DNA of 64,000 bases from JAHELQ01 sp965603365 (GTDB lineage: Bacteria; Acidobacteriota; Aminicenantia; UBA2199). The notes below the pieces were generated by a model, which searched no databases, was not told where the DNA came from, and saw nothing but the letters and a program-made list of their open reading frames with translations. The position numbers were made by a program, and so were the translations under genes. Positions 16,482-24,563 of the stretch are shown piece after piece. The stretch covers positions 62,001-126,000 of the forward strand of contig CBFDCR010000001.1 in assembly GCA_965603365.1 (NCBI GenBank), given 5' to 3'. The stretch's first letter is position 1; each line of letters opens with the position of its first letter.

Positions 16482-17551
16482 CAGCGGACTTTATAAACCC
16501 AGCCGTGTTTATCCGGCAGGTTGCCGTACTGGATACCCGTCAAGGTATCGTACAATTCCCGGGTCCAGGGCCCCGGTTGCTCGCTAATGAGGTACTCTTT
16601 GTCCTTGTAATTAATTTTCCCCACCGGGCTAATCACCGCGGCCGTGCCGGCGCCGAAGGCCTCCGTCACAATGCCTGCCTGGATACCCTCTACCAGCTCA
16701 TCAATGGACACCAACCGCTCTTGTGCCTCGATTCCCAATTCCGGTGCCAATTCCACCACCGATTTCCGGGTAATACCCCTCAGGATACTGCCGCTCAGAT
16801 CCGGGGTAACCAGTTTATTATCGATCACAAAAAATATGTTCATGGCCCCCACTTCTTCAATATAGCGATGCTCTTTGGCATCCAACCAGAGTACCTGCCT
16901 GTAGCCTTTGTCTTTGGCCAACTTCGAGGCCAATAAACTGGCGCCGTAATTGCCGCCGGCCTTGGCCTCACCGGTCCCCCCCAGTGCGGCCCGGGTGTAG
17001 GTATCGCTGACCCACAGGCCCACCGGGTTAAATCCCTCGGCAAAATAGGGCCCGGAGGGCGATAAGATAATAAAAAACAGGTATTGATCTGCCGGTCGAA
17101 CCCCCAAAACCGGCTCGGTGGAAATCGCCGTAGGCCGAATATAGAGGGCGGCTCCCTTCACTGTCGGAATCCAGCGCTCCTCCAGCTTGACCAACTCACA
17201 CTCCGCTTCTAAAAAATCCTCTTCCGGGATCTCCGGCATGCACATCCGGCGCAGCGACAGGTTCATCCGGCAGGCATTTTCCCGGGGCCGAAACATCAAA
17301 ATTTCCCCCTGGGGCGACTTGTACGCCTTCTGCCCCTCAAATACCTCCTGGCCATAATGCAGCACGCTGGCCCCCGGATCCAACGCCAGCGGTTGGTAAG
17401 GTTTAATCTCGGGATTCTTCCAGCCCCCCTGCCGGTCATACTCCATGGTAAACATATAATCGGTAAAAATCCGGCCAAAGGGCAACTTTGAAGCATCCTT
17501 ATACAGGGGCTTTAGTTGGTCTTTTGAAAGCAGTGTTTTCTTAATATTCAT
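16481..17551 (-). CDS. ilvE: Branched-chain amino acid aminotransferase
   Basis: 356 residues, class IV PLP-dependent fold of the larger (eukaryote/Bacillus-like, BCAT II) type. Visible motifs: FGRIFTDYMFTMEYD near residue 26, YGQEVFEGQKAYK, GEAKAGGNYGAS with the PLP lysine in the EAKAGGN stretch, and WLDAKEHRYIEEVGAMNIFFV. It transfers the amino group between glutamate and the keto acids of Leu, Ile and Val in the last step of their synthesis. No other ilv or leu gene is nearby; instead it is coupled to a DUF1846 gene by a TGATG overlap. Start ATG 17551 is preceded by AGGAAG on its strand. Confidence 0.94.
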   Translation of the reverse strand: MNIKKTLLSKDQLKPLYKDASKLPFGRIFTDYMFTMEYDRQGGWKNPEIKPYQPLALDPGASVLHYGQEVFEGQKAYKSPQGEILMFRPRENACRMNLSLRRMCMPEIPEEDFLEAECELVKLEERWIPTVKGAALYIRPTAISTEPVLGVRPADQYLFFIILSPSGPYFAEGFNPVGLWVSDTYTRAALGGTGEAKAGGNYGASLLASKLAKDKGYRQVLWLDAKEHRYIEEVGAMNIFFVIDNKLVTPDLSGSILRGITRKSVVELAPELGIEAQERLVSIDELVEGIQAGIVTEAFGAGTAAVISPVGKINYKDKEYLISEQPGPWTRELYDTLTGIQYGNLPDKHGWVYKVR

Positions 17552-17772
17552 AGTTAAGTACTTCCTTTAACATTTTGATTTTAAAATAGCATTACAGATA
17601 AAAATAATAATTATCGAACGATATGTCAAGGGCAAATCTATAAAAAAAGAAAAATTAAATCAGAAATCAGTCATTACCCGGGCATAATGGCATAGATTTT
17701 CCCAGGACACTATGATAAAATAGGGTTTTTAAAAAATCTGAACAAAAGATCTCGGTTCTAAAGGAGAACAGG

Positions 17773-18369
17773 ATGAAAAAAGTATTGTTGGCACTTTTTA
17801 TGACAATAACCATGACAGCAGTTGTTTTTGCCCAGGCTTTTACGATCTCTCTGCACGTCAACTCCTTTACCGCCGATGATGAAGATTACAAAATCATCTA
17901 CGGCAAAGGAAAAATCCTGCCGGAAATCAAATTGAGCCTCAGACTCTACGGTAATATTCATTTATGGGGAAGTTACGGGCTGCTCTCCACCGACGGCTAC
18001 AATTCGCTGTTGGAAGTAGATGCCACCTCCACCACCCACTTCATCGGCGGCGGTCTCATGTACCGCTTAGGATACATCGCGCCCCAGGAGATGGCCCTCA
18101 AGCTGGAAGTCGGGCTGTGCCACATAAAATTTAAAGAAGAGATCCCCCAGGAGACATATAAAGCATCGGGAACCGGGTTTCAGGCCTGCTTTGGCATCAC
18201 CTACGGTATCTGGAAACACCTTTATGGCGAAGTCAACATCGGCTACAACTACGCCATGGGAGACATCGCCACTATCTCCTCCCGGCTGGGGGGATTCAGA
18301 ATAGGCGTCGGCCTCGGCCTCTTTTTCGGCAAAACCAGGATGGCCAGGGCCGCCCCCCTCGAGAAATAG
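17773..18369 (+). CDS. Small outer-membrane beta-barrel protein
   Basis: 198 residues with a signal peptide (MKKVLLALFMTITMTAVVFAQA). The mature part is built of alternating strands with aromatic ends and Gly turns: LRLYGNIHLWGSYGLL, HFIGGGLMYRLGYI, LYGEVNIGYNYAMG, FRIGVGLGLFFG. That pattern fits an eight-stranded OmpW/OmpX-like barrel. The start ATG has GGAG 9 bases upstream. It is alone and divergent from ilvE, with a TATGATAAAAT -10-like box at 17711. Function unknown. Confidence 0.65.
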   Translation: MKKVLLALFMTITMTAVVFAQAFTISLHVNSFTADDEDYKIIYGKGKILPEIKLSLRLYGNIHLWGSYGLLSTDGYNSLLEVDATSTTHFIGGGLMYRLGYIAPQEMALKLEVGLCHIKFKEEIPQETYKASGTGFQACFGITYGIWKHLYGEVNIGYNYAMGDIATISSRLGGFRIGVGLGLFFGKTRMARAAPLEK

Positions 18370-18380
18370 ATTCGATCCAT

Positions 18381-18905
18381 TTATTTTTTCTTGATCGGTA
18401 CAATAATCTCGGTCTTCAGTTCCTCCGGTTTCACCTGCATGGGGTTGTTCAGGTAACGGTCATACACCGGGTAGACCGCCTCGTACCCCTGCTCCCCCAC
18501 CCACTTTATCACCTTTTCCCAGGCCCCGGGCAGCCCGTCATAAGGCCCGGTAAGCAGGTAGACCGCCGCCTTCATCCCCTTCACCTCGACCCTCTTCAGC
18601 GGCTCCTTTACATCGACATCCTGGCCCACGGTGAAACCAAACTCCCACGACAGGTCTTCCTCTTTCACTTCCATTGGGGAGTTGTGATACACCGACAGCC
18701 CCGGTCCAACCGGCATCAAGCCCTGGCCAAAAAACTCCTGCATAAACCGGTTGATATTGGACTCCATCTGCGTCAGCGAACCCTTAAAAGCCATCGACAC
18801 ATACCAGAACGGCTCCACATCCTTAACAACCACCTCCTGGTCACCGCCAACCAGCGCCACACACATCAACATCACACCCACAAACGCCACTTTTTTCATC
18901 ATCAT
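18381..18905 (-). CDS. Secreted GyrI-like (AraC effector-binding fold) protein
   Basis: About 172-175 residues. Three ATGs in a row (18905, 18902, 18899) follow GGGAGGT; 18899 has the best spacing. A longer frame upstream lacks a ribosome site. The signal peptide is KKVAFVGVMLMCVALVGG. The mature part reads like the GyrI/SOUL effector-binding fold: PFWYVSMAFKGSLTQM, then FQ-like strand LSVYHNSP, FGFTVGQDVDV, GMKAAVYLLTGPYDGLPGAWEKVIKW and a terminal TEIIVPIKKK. Such domains bind small hydrophobic ligands. As a secreted stand-alone copy, its ligand is unknown. It converges on the outer-membrane protein gene. Confidence 0.72.
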   Translation of the reverse strand: MMMKKVAFVGVMLMCVALVGGDQEVVVKDVEPFWYVSMAFKGSLTQMESNINRFMQEFFGQGLMPVGPGLSVYHNSPMEVKEEDLSWEFGFTVGQDVDVKEPLKRVEVKGMKAAVYLLTGPYDGLPGAWEKVIKWVGEQGYEAVYPVYDRYLNNPMQVKPEELKTEIIVPIKKK

Positions 18906-18944
18906 TACCTCCCAAAGACCCAATTGTAAAACCCCTCCCCCCAA

Positions 18945-19223
18945 AAGTCAACCACAAGAAGGGAATGATGACACACACCCCGCCCTCCGGGCACCCCGCG
19001 CCAGAGGGGACACACACCCCGCCCCCACAAAAACGGGGCCACCCCTCTCCAGAGGGGATTTATCTTCACTCCCCCCACCTCCATGGCGAATCCGAATTAG
19101 CGTCAGTGTTAGCTCTGGCTCTCTTTCTACTTAAACATAGCAGTCCCCTATTTATATCCCTGAGAAACCACCGGATAAATATTGTCCCCCAATCCTTTCC
19201 CCCCAATCACTTTTTTAAAAATT
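18945..19223. other. Intergenic stretch with G/C-rich degenerate repeat
   Basis: No gene is supported. Bases 18970-19075 hold short repeats of the form cacaccccgccc...ccagagggga (near 18975-19012 and 19013-19060), able to form CCCCTCT/AGAGGGG hairpins. They look like a degenerate dispersed element. The DNA then turns A/T-rich into the promoter block at 19224. Confidence 0.5.
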
Positions 19224-19324
19224 AAAGAAAAAATAAAAAAATCATCAAACTCCTTGACATTTTTTTCCCACTTTGTTAAGTTGAAGTGTTAATTGGTTTA
19301 CAGGGAAGGTACAAATAGGAGACT
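19224..19324 (+). repeat. ~100-bp promoter block, copy 1
   Basis: Matches 24257-24357 with two mismatches, in the same orientation and at the same place relative to the paralogous large genes. It includes the -35/-10 boxes below and about 40 bases of transcribed leader up to AATAGGAGACT. Confidence 0.92.
19254..19282 (+). promoter_or_regulatory. Promoter of the first ATPase operon (TTGACA-17-TAAGTT)
   Basis: Perfect -35 TTGACA at 19254-19259, 17-base spacer, weak -10 TAAGTT at 19277-19282. The same arrangement recurs at 24287-24315. The weak -10 suggests help from an activator. The leader to the start codon is about 170 bases. Confidence 0.65.
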
Positions 19325-19457
19325 GTAAAAAGGAAACAAGGAATGAAGCTGAAACCAAGATGATGGTTAGCAATATTTCATATATATACATTATGTATCA
19401 GGGGATATCTCACAAGAGAGAAGATGGGGATAAGAGAAAAATTCAGGGAGCAAAAAT

Positions 19458-22400
19458 ATGAGCCAAAGCGATGAAAATGAAAACATTTATAAAGAGTTGA
19501 AACAACTGTTTTTATCAAACGACATTGATCAAGTCCCAGATAAATTAAAGAACAAACTTAGAAATGCAGCAGTATCAGATCGAAAAATATTCGAGCAAAG
19601 CCTCCTCTTTCTCGTCCAAGATGAGGATCTCAAGTTGTTCCGTAAAATAATCTACGAGATACTACCATTAGTGGACTCATTGTGGAGTGAAAATCTTCCC
19701 AAAGAAGATCTGATAACCAAATTTTGGATAGCTTATAATGAAAAAAAATATGAAGAAGCTGGCCAGATATTCCATGAATTAACCAGGCAAGGACTGGATT
19801 TTCTTGGCAATGTTTCCACAGGAGAATGCACACTCCTACCATTAGATATTGGAGAAGAACACAAAATTCTTAGATTCAATGAAAAAGAATTACATATTCT
19901 CAATCCTGATCTAAAAATTATATGCAAGACTGAGATTCCTAAAAATCAGAGAATTATCGATGTGCTTCCACCAGTTAAATATAATACCGATAGGCCCAAT
20001 GATATAAACGATAGGATTTGGGTTCTATTGGAGGACGTTATCACTAATAGTAGAACGGTAGTTTCCTTAACTAAAGATCATGAAAAAATAGAATTTCGGA
20101 ATAAAATAGAAATGTCAGGAGACGCAAAAAAGGCTAATAGACTATCCCGCTTCCAAAATCATCTACTGTTAGTATCTACCGATTCCATCTTTTATTACCA
20201 GGAAAAACAGGGTTGGGGAAAATGGATTAGAACAGTATCTGAAATAACATGCTTTGAGGATGCGAAAGTTCATTATTGGGTTGGCTTAGTGGATGGACAT
20301 ATAAGAATATTGCAAAGTATTAAAAATCCAGGATTACGAAAACCTTTTGAACGACATCCAGATTGTATAAAAAGCCTCCACAGTACAAATAAATTTTTAG
20401 CAATTACCAGTAAACACTATTTGAATGTCACTGACCTTGAGACTACCCCCATTTTAAGACCCATAATAATTGAAAGTCAAATCATTGATGCCCAAATTTT
20501 TCAAAATGAAATCATACTAATTCTGCAGGCCAACGGAAGGCTGGTGGGACGGGATCTCCACCAGGGAAATATCCTCTGGGAGATTAATCTTGGAGCGACT
20601 TTTGATTCAATACTGACAATCGATGACAAAATTTATTGTAAACAAAAAACCGGCAGAGCCATCTCTTTTCAATTTTATAAAACGGGCAGTATGATAAAAT
20701 GTCTAGAAGAACAAAATATTAACATATCTGCTAAACCGAGTGAAAGGAATCTGGAAGCACCCATACTCTATTATTCGGAATTTATTGGAAGAGAGAATAT
20801 TATAGAAGAAATTAAAAAATCCCGTAAATCTCATTTCCTCATTCATGGAGCTCCAAAAACTGGTAAGACTTCTCTATTAAACGTACTGGGAGATGTCCTT
20901 TCTATTAGCTCAAAGTCCTGCTACATTGACTTGAAGGAATTATTAGAAGTCTCCGATTCATATAATCATCTTGAATTCAATTTTATACAAAGATGCCTTA
21001 CTCAACACAACATACCACACAAGGACTTAAAACATTCCAGTGGATATCTCGCATTAAAAGAAACAGGAGAAAAAATTAGAGGGGCAAAGGAGTTCTGTGT
21101 ATTATGTATAGATAATTTTAATATTTCACCAAAAAGCGATCCCGACTGGGATAAAAAATTCATGGCTCTATTTAAAGAATTGTTTGTTAGTCTGAATATC
21201 CAGTTGATCATTACTTTTAGTGAAAAAGATAAAAAAAGAATTATGGATTTCTTCAGTGAGTTAAGTGCTACTCTTCCAGCAAACAGAGAAAAAAAATACA
21301 TACCCCTTCCCCTCTTTTCTGAAGTTGAAGCAAAAACTGCTATCCGGAGAACCGGAGCTCTAACCCAACAACAGGTAGAAGAAATATATCATTATTCCGG
21401 GGGATTTCCTCACTTAATCCCACTCTTTCAAAATTGGAACCCGGAAGAAAAAAATATTAAATCCTATATTGAAGAAATCTCAAAAGAATCATGGGAAACA
21501 ATTTTTGCCTATTTCCAAGAATTGAGTCCTGAAGCATATATACTTTTGATTACCCTTTTTTATAAAAACCAAATTTCAAGAAAAGTTGAAATCAAACGAT
21601 TTTACAACGACTTCCCGTTAATGCAACAACTAATTCCCGGAAAAAATTTAAAAAAGACAATAAAGGAAATTGAAAATTACAACAAGAGATTTGATGTTAG
21701 TTGCGACGACGAAACTTTCACGATAAATGTAGAAGAAGCTGTAACATTATTCCACAAAACCTCTCAACATATCCCCTGGATTCAAATTCTTTTGGTTTTG
21801 TATAAATTCTGTTCGGTGCCAAATTGGAGAAACGCTGATGAAATTGCCAAAACTTATGGTAATTTCATCAATATTAGTTTCGAACCACATGAAGACCTCG
21901 AAGAACTAATCAGTCAACATAGAGATGAATTTTATATCAGACAACTAACCTGGGAAGGCCAGAGAGACCTGGGAATGCCATTGGCGACCTACTTTATAAT
22001 ACCTTTGAAGCCGTGGGCGGAGGGCAAAAGTCTTCGAAGCTTTAATTCGTTGCATTTATCAATCCAAGAATTTTTACGAAAGTCCAAGACTCTAATTCAT
22101 GAAGAAAAGCCTGCAACAAAGTTTTATATAACTCTATTTTCATTTTTTGGAAAGAATTCTGAAGAGATAAAAAAAGAGATGAAGGGATTGGAAAGAATCT
22201 CGGTAATCGGTACTGGTAAGATGATCGATATACTTCTCTCCCCAGTACCCAAGCAGAGATCTTCTGAATATATAATCAATCAGCTAAATATAAGCGAGCG
22301 GTCACCCTATACTACTGCCGGAGCCGTACAAGATTTATTTTTCGGTAGAGAATTAGAAATTGCCCTGATCCGGGGATTACCAGAGAATATCGGGGTATTC

Positions 22401-23663
22401 GGTACCAGAACCATTGGTAAGACATCTTTATTGTTAAAGCTTTATCGTGAATTCAAAGAGCAAAAAAACTGGCGGGTGTATGCTCTTGATTGTGCGTTGA
22501 TCGAAAGTGAAGCTTTGCTATTAAAAAATTTAGCCGAAAAAATGGAAATTTCTTTTAAAGAGATTCCCACAATAGAAAAATTCAGGAAATATATCACAAA
22601 AAAAGCCGAAGATGAAAATATACAATACCTTTTTCTACTCGATGAAGTAGATGGTTTGGTCGACTATGATGCCGAACATGAAGAAAAAATATTTAGGACT
22701 TTTAATAGAATATGTACGGAGCCATTAAAAGCAGGTGGAATCGCTGCAAGATTCGTATTGTTTGGATTCCAACGCATATACGAACAGATGAAAAATCCCA
22801 AGTCCCGTTTTTACAACTTTATGGTTTTTTTGCCCTTACAGCCCCTCGATAGACAAAGCGCTTTATCTCTGGTGACTTCCCCTATCAGGGAAATTCACAT
22901 AAAATGGCAAGACGAAGAGAGAGATGCCAATTATTTAGTGGATCAATGTTCGGGACATCCATTATTTTTACAGGCTGCCTGTCATACTTTGCTTACTATT
23001 TTAGACGATAAAAGTGAGGAGAATAAAGGCATCATAGAAAGAAAAGATGTTAACCAGGTTTTTCATTCCAACAGATTTCAAGAACTCTGTATGAGGTACT
23101 ATAATCCTACAACAAGAGAAAGTATTAAATCAGGAGGACTACTTCGTATTATCAAACGTTCACATGAAGAAGAAGATCCAGAATCTTTTTTAAAGGACAT
23201 ACACAAAATTACTATATTAACAGCAGTTATTAATTATGCTGAAAACAAAAAAGAATCATTCACCTTAAGCGAAATTCAAAAGGAATTGAAAGGATATAAA
23301 ATTAACATTTCGCCAGGCCATATGAGAGAAATTCTAAACTTGCTATGCCTCAGTGGAACATTCCGTCTGATTGAAGAATCTACCTTAATCACCCCGAAAA
23401 GAAATAACATCCAGGCCAGCGCTCAAGAAGAAATAGATAAAATCCAAAATAAAAATATCGCCAAATATAAGAAATTAATAGTTGATAAGCCCGATGTGTA
23501 TAATAAAAAAGATGAAACCTCTTTAAAATTCCAATATACATTTGCCATCAAGATATTCCCCATACTGTTAATCGCCAACTTCGATGGGATTGAGAATTGC
23601 AAAGATGAACTAAATAAACTTTTAAAAATAGGAAACTGGAAAAAAACGCTTCGGAGGCATTAA
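19458..23663 (+). CDS. Large propeller-plus-double-P-loop NTPase, paralog 1 (component A1)
   Basis: 1,401 residues; AGGGAG lies 7 bases before the ATG. Residues 1-110 are helical. Residues 120-430 are strand-rich with propeller-like blades, for example NGRLVGRDLHQGNILWEINL (PQQ/WD-like). A first P-loop domain has GAPKTGKT at 464-471 and a Walker B-like CVLCIDN at 547-553. A helical, winged-helix-like middle follows. A second P-loop domain opens with LFFGRELEIAL, has GTRTIGKT at 982-989 and Walker B YLFLLDEVD at 1057-1065, then CSGHPLFLQAACH as in STAND/AAA_16 ATPases. The C-terminus is helical. This fits a STAND-type signalling switch with a sensor propeller; I do not recognise the architecture as a named system. 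It is much more A/T-rich than the flanks. Paralog at 24564-28796. Confidence 0.88.
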   Translation: MSQSDENENIYKELKQLFLSNDIDQVPDKLKNKLRNAAVSDRKIFEQSLLFLVQDEDLKLFRKIIYEILPLVDSLWSENLPKEDLITKFWIAYNEKKYEEAGQIFHELTRQGLDFLGNVSTGECTLLPLDIGEEHKILRFNEKELHILNPDLKIICKTEIPKNQRIIDVLPPVKYNTDRPNDINDRIWVLLEDVITNSRTVVSLTKDHEKIEFRNKIEMSGDAKKANRLSRFQNHLLLVSTDSIFYYQEKQGWGKWIRTVSEITCFEDAKVHYWVGLVDGHIRILQSIKNPGLRKPFERHPDCIKSLHSTNKFLAITSKHYLNVTDLETTPILRPIIIESQIIDAQIFQNEIILILQANGRLVGRDLHQGNILWEINLGATFDSILTIDDKIYCKQKTGRAISFQFYKTGSMIKCLEEQNINISAKPSERNLEAPILYYSEFIGRENIIEEIKKSRKSHFLIHGAPKTGKTSLLNVLGDVLSISSKSCYIDLKELLEVSDSYNHLEFNFIQRCLTQHNIPHKDLKHSSGYLALKETGEKIRGAKEFCVLCIDNFNISPKSDPDWDKKFMALFKELFVSLNIQLIITFSEKDKKRIMDFFSELSATLPANREKKYIPLPLFSEVEAKTAIRRTGALTQQQVEEIYHYSGGFPHLIPLFQNWNPEEKNIKSYIEEISKESWETIFAYFQELSPEAYILLITLFYKNQISRKVEIKRFYNDFPLMQQLIPGKNLKKTIKEIENYNKRFDVSCDDETFTINVEEAVTLFHKTSQHIPWIQILLVLYKFCSVPNWRNADEIAKTYGNFINISFEPHEDLEELISQHRDEFYIRQLTWEGQRDLGMPLATYFIIPLKPWAEGKSLRSFNSLHLSIQEFLRKSKTLIHEEKPATKFYITLFSFFGKNSEEIKKEMKGLERISVIGTGKMIDILLSPVPKQRSSEYIINQLNISERSPYTTAGAVQDLFFGRELEIALIRGLPENIGVFGTRTIGKTSLLLKLYREFKEQKNWRVYALDCALIESEALLLKNLAEKMEISFKEIPTIEKFRKYITKKAEDENIQYLFLLDEVDGLVDYDAEHEEKIFRTFNRICTEPLKAGGIAARFVLFGFQRIYEQMKNPKSRFYNFMVFLPLQPLDRQSALSLVTSPIREIHIKWQDEERDANYLVDQCSGHPLFLQAACHTLLTILDDKSEENKGIIERKDVNQVFHSNRFQELCMRYYNPTTRESIKSGGLLRIIKRSHEEEDPESFLKDIHKITILTAVINYAENKKESFTLSEIQKELKGYKINISPGHMREILNLLCLSGTFRLIEESTLITPKRNNIQASAQEEIDKIQNKNIAKYKKLIVDKPDVYNKKDETSLKFQYTFAIKIFPILLIANFDGIENCKDELNKLLKIGNWKKTLRRH

Positions 23664-23665
23664 TA

Positions 23666-24223
23666 ATGGAAAAAACAAATATAAAAGAACTTTTGAATAA
23701 AATAACATTAAAGAGATTTGTAAATCTGCATTTCAATGGTTATCAGCAAGACACTGAAAAAGTAAACGAAATAATCAGAGAAATTGAGCAAGAACTCGGA
23801 AAAACAGACTTAATCGAAATTAATATCGAACCCTTTCCAAATAAAGAAAAAAGAATGATCCAAACTCTACTCAATATCATAAATGAAACTTTAACAAAAA
23901 AACAATCCAACCATTGGCTAAATGAAGCGATATCAATCACTTCTGTACTCCATAAACTTAATGAAAGATTGGAGAGACCGGCATTGATCATTTTTTATCA
24001 ATTAAAACACCCGGATATTAAAAGGAATAGAAATGCTAAAAAAGAAAAAATTTTATTAACTTCTATCAGGAAATTCATACAAATGAAGGAATCACACCTT
24101 TTAGGTATCCTGGTTATCAGCAGCCATAAGACTGAGAAATGGAATCTTTCTCCCTACTCTAACCTGGATGAACGGTATATTGAATACTTCCAATTTCCAG
24201 AAACTAATAAAAACATAGGCTAA
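23666..24223 (+). CDS. Small partner protein, paralog 1 (component B1)
   Basis: 185 residues, starting 2 bases after the A1 stop, with GGAGG upstream inside the end of A1, so coupled. The order of elements looks like a reduced P-loop NTPase fold: strand KRFVNLHFNG, helix, strand DLIEINIEPF, helix, strand PALIIFYQL where Walker B would be, helix, and LLGILVISS like a sensor strand. No GxxxxGK[ST] motif is present and the Walker B acids are absent, so ATP hydrolysis is unlikely. It ends WNLSPYSNLDERYIEYFQF. The paralog at 28822-29340 keeps the same blocks, including NLHF and KWNLSPYS. I infer it binds component A as an adaptor or regulator. No named family recognised. Confidence 0.82.
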   Translation: MEKTNIKELLNKITLKRFVNLHFNGYQQDTEKVNEIIREIEQELGKTDLIEINIEPFPNKEKRMIQTLLNIINETLTKKQSNHWLNEAISITSVLHKLNERLERPALIIFYQLKHPDIKRNRNAKKEKILLTSIRKFIQMKESHLLGILVISSHKTEKWNLSPYSNLDERYIEYFQFPETNKNIG

Positions 24224-24256
24224 TACAGGGCTAAGTGGGCAAGGGGTACGGTGAAA

Positions 24257-24357
24257 AAAGAAAAAATAAAAAAATCATCAAACCCCTTGACATTTTTTTC
24301 CTACTTTGTTAAGTTGAAGTGTTAATTGGTTTACAGGGAAGGTACAAATAGGAGACT
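24257..24357 (+). repeat. ~100-bp promoter block, copy 2
   Basis: Copy of 19224-19324 with two mismatches (T/C before the -35 box and C/T in the spacer). Sequence 24358-24563 after it has no match to the copy 1 leader and no supported gene. Confidence 0.92.
24287..24315 (+). promoter_or_regulatory. Promoter of the second ATPase operon (TTGACA-17-TAAGTT)
   Basis: TTGACA at 24287-24292 and TAAGTT at 24310-24315 with a 17-base spacer, as in copy 1. The leader to the A2 start is about 240 bases. The gap from the B1 stop (24223) suggests the second operon is separately transcribed. Confidence 0.65.
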
Positions 24358-24563
24358 AAATAGAAGAGATGTTGGGACGAAATTGATTTTAAAGGAAACT
24401 AGAAAACAAGAGAATGAGTTGCCAATGGTGAAGATCCTTCCAGAAGTATCTACCTCAGGGGAGTGTTCCGGGATCATAAAATGGGAAATAAGATCAACCA
24501 ATACTCAGGATAAGCATAAGACGTTTAAAATAAGACCACAGTTATTCATAAAGGGGAATGAAT

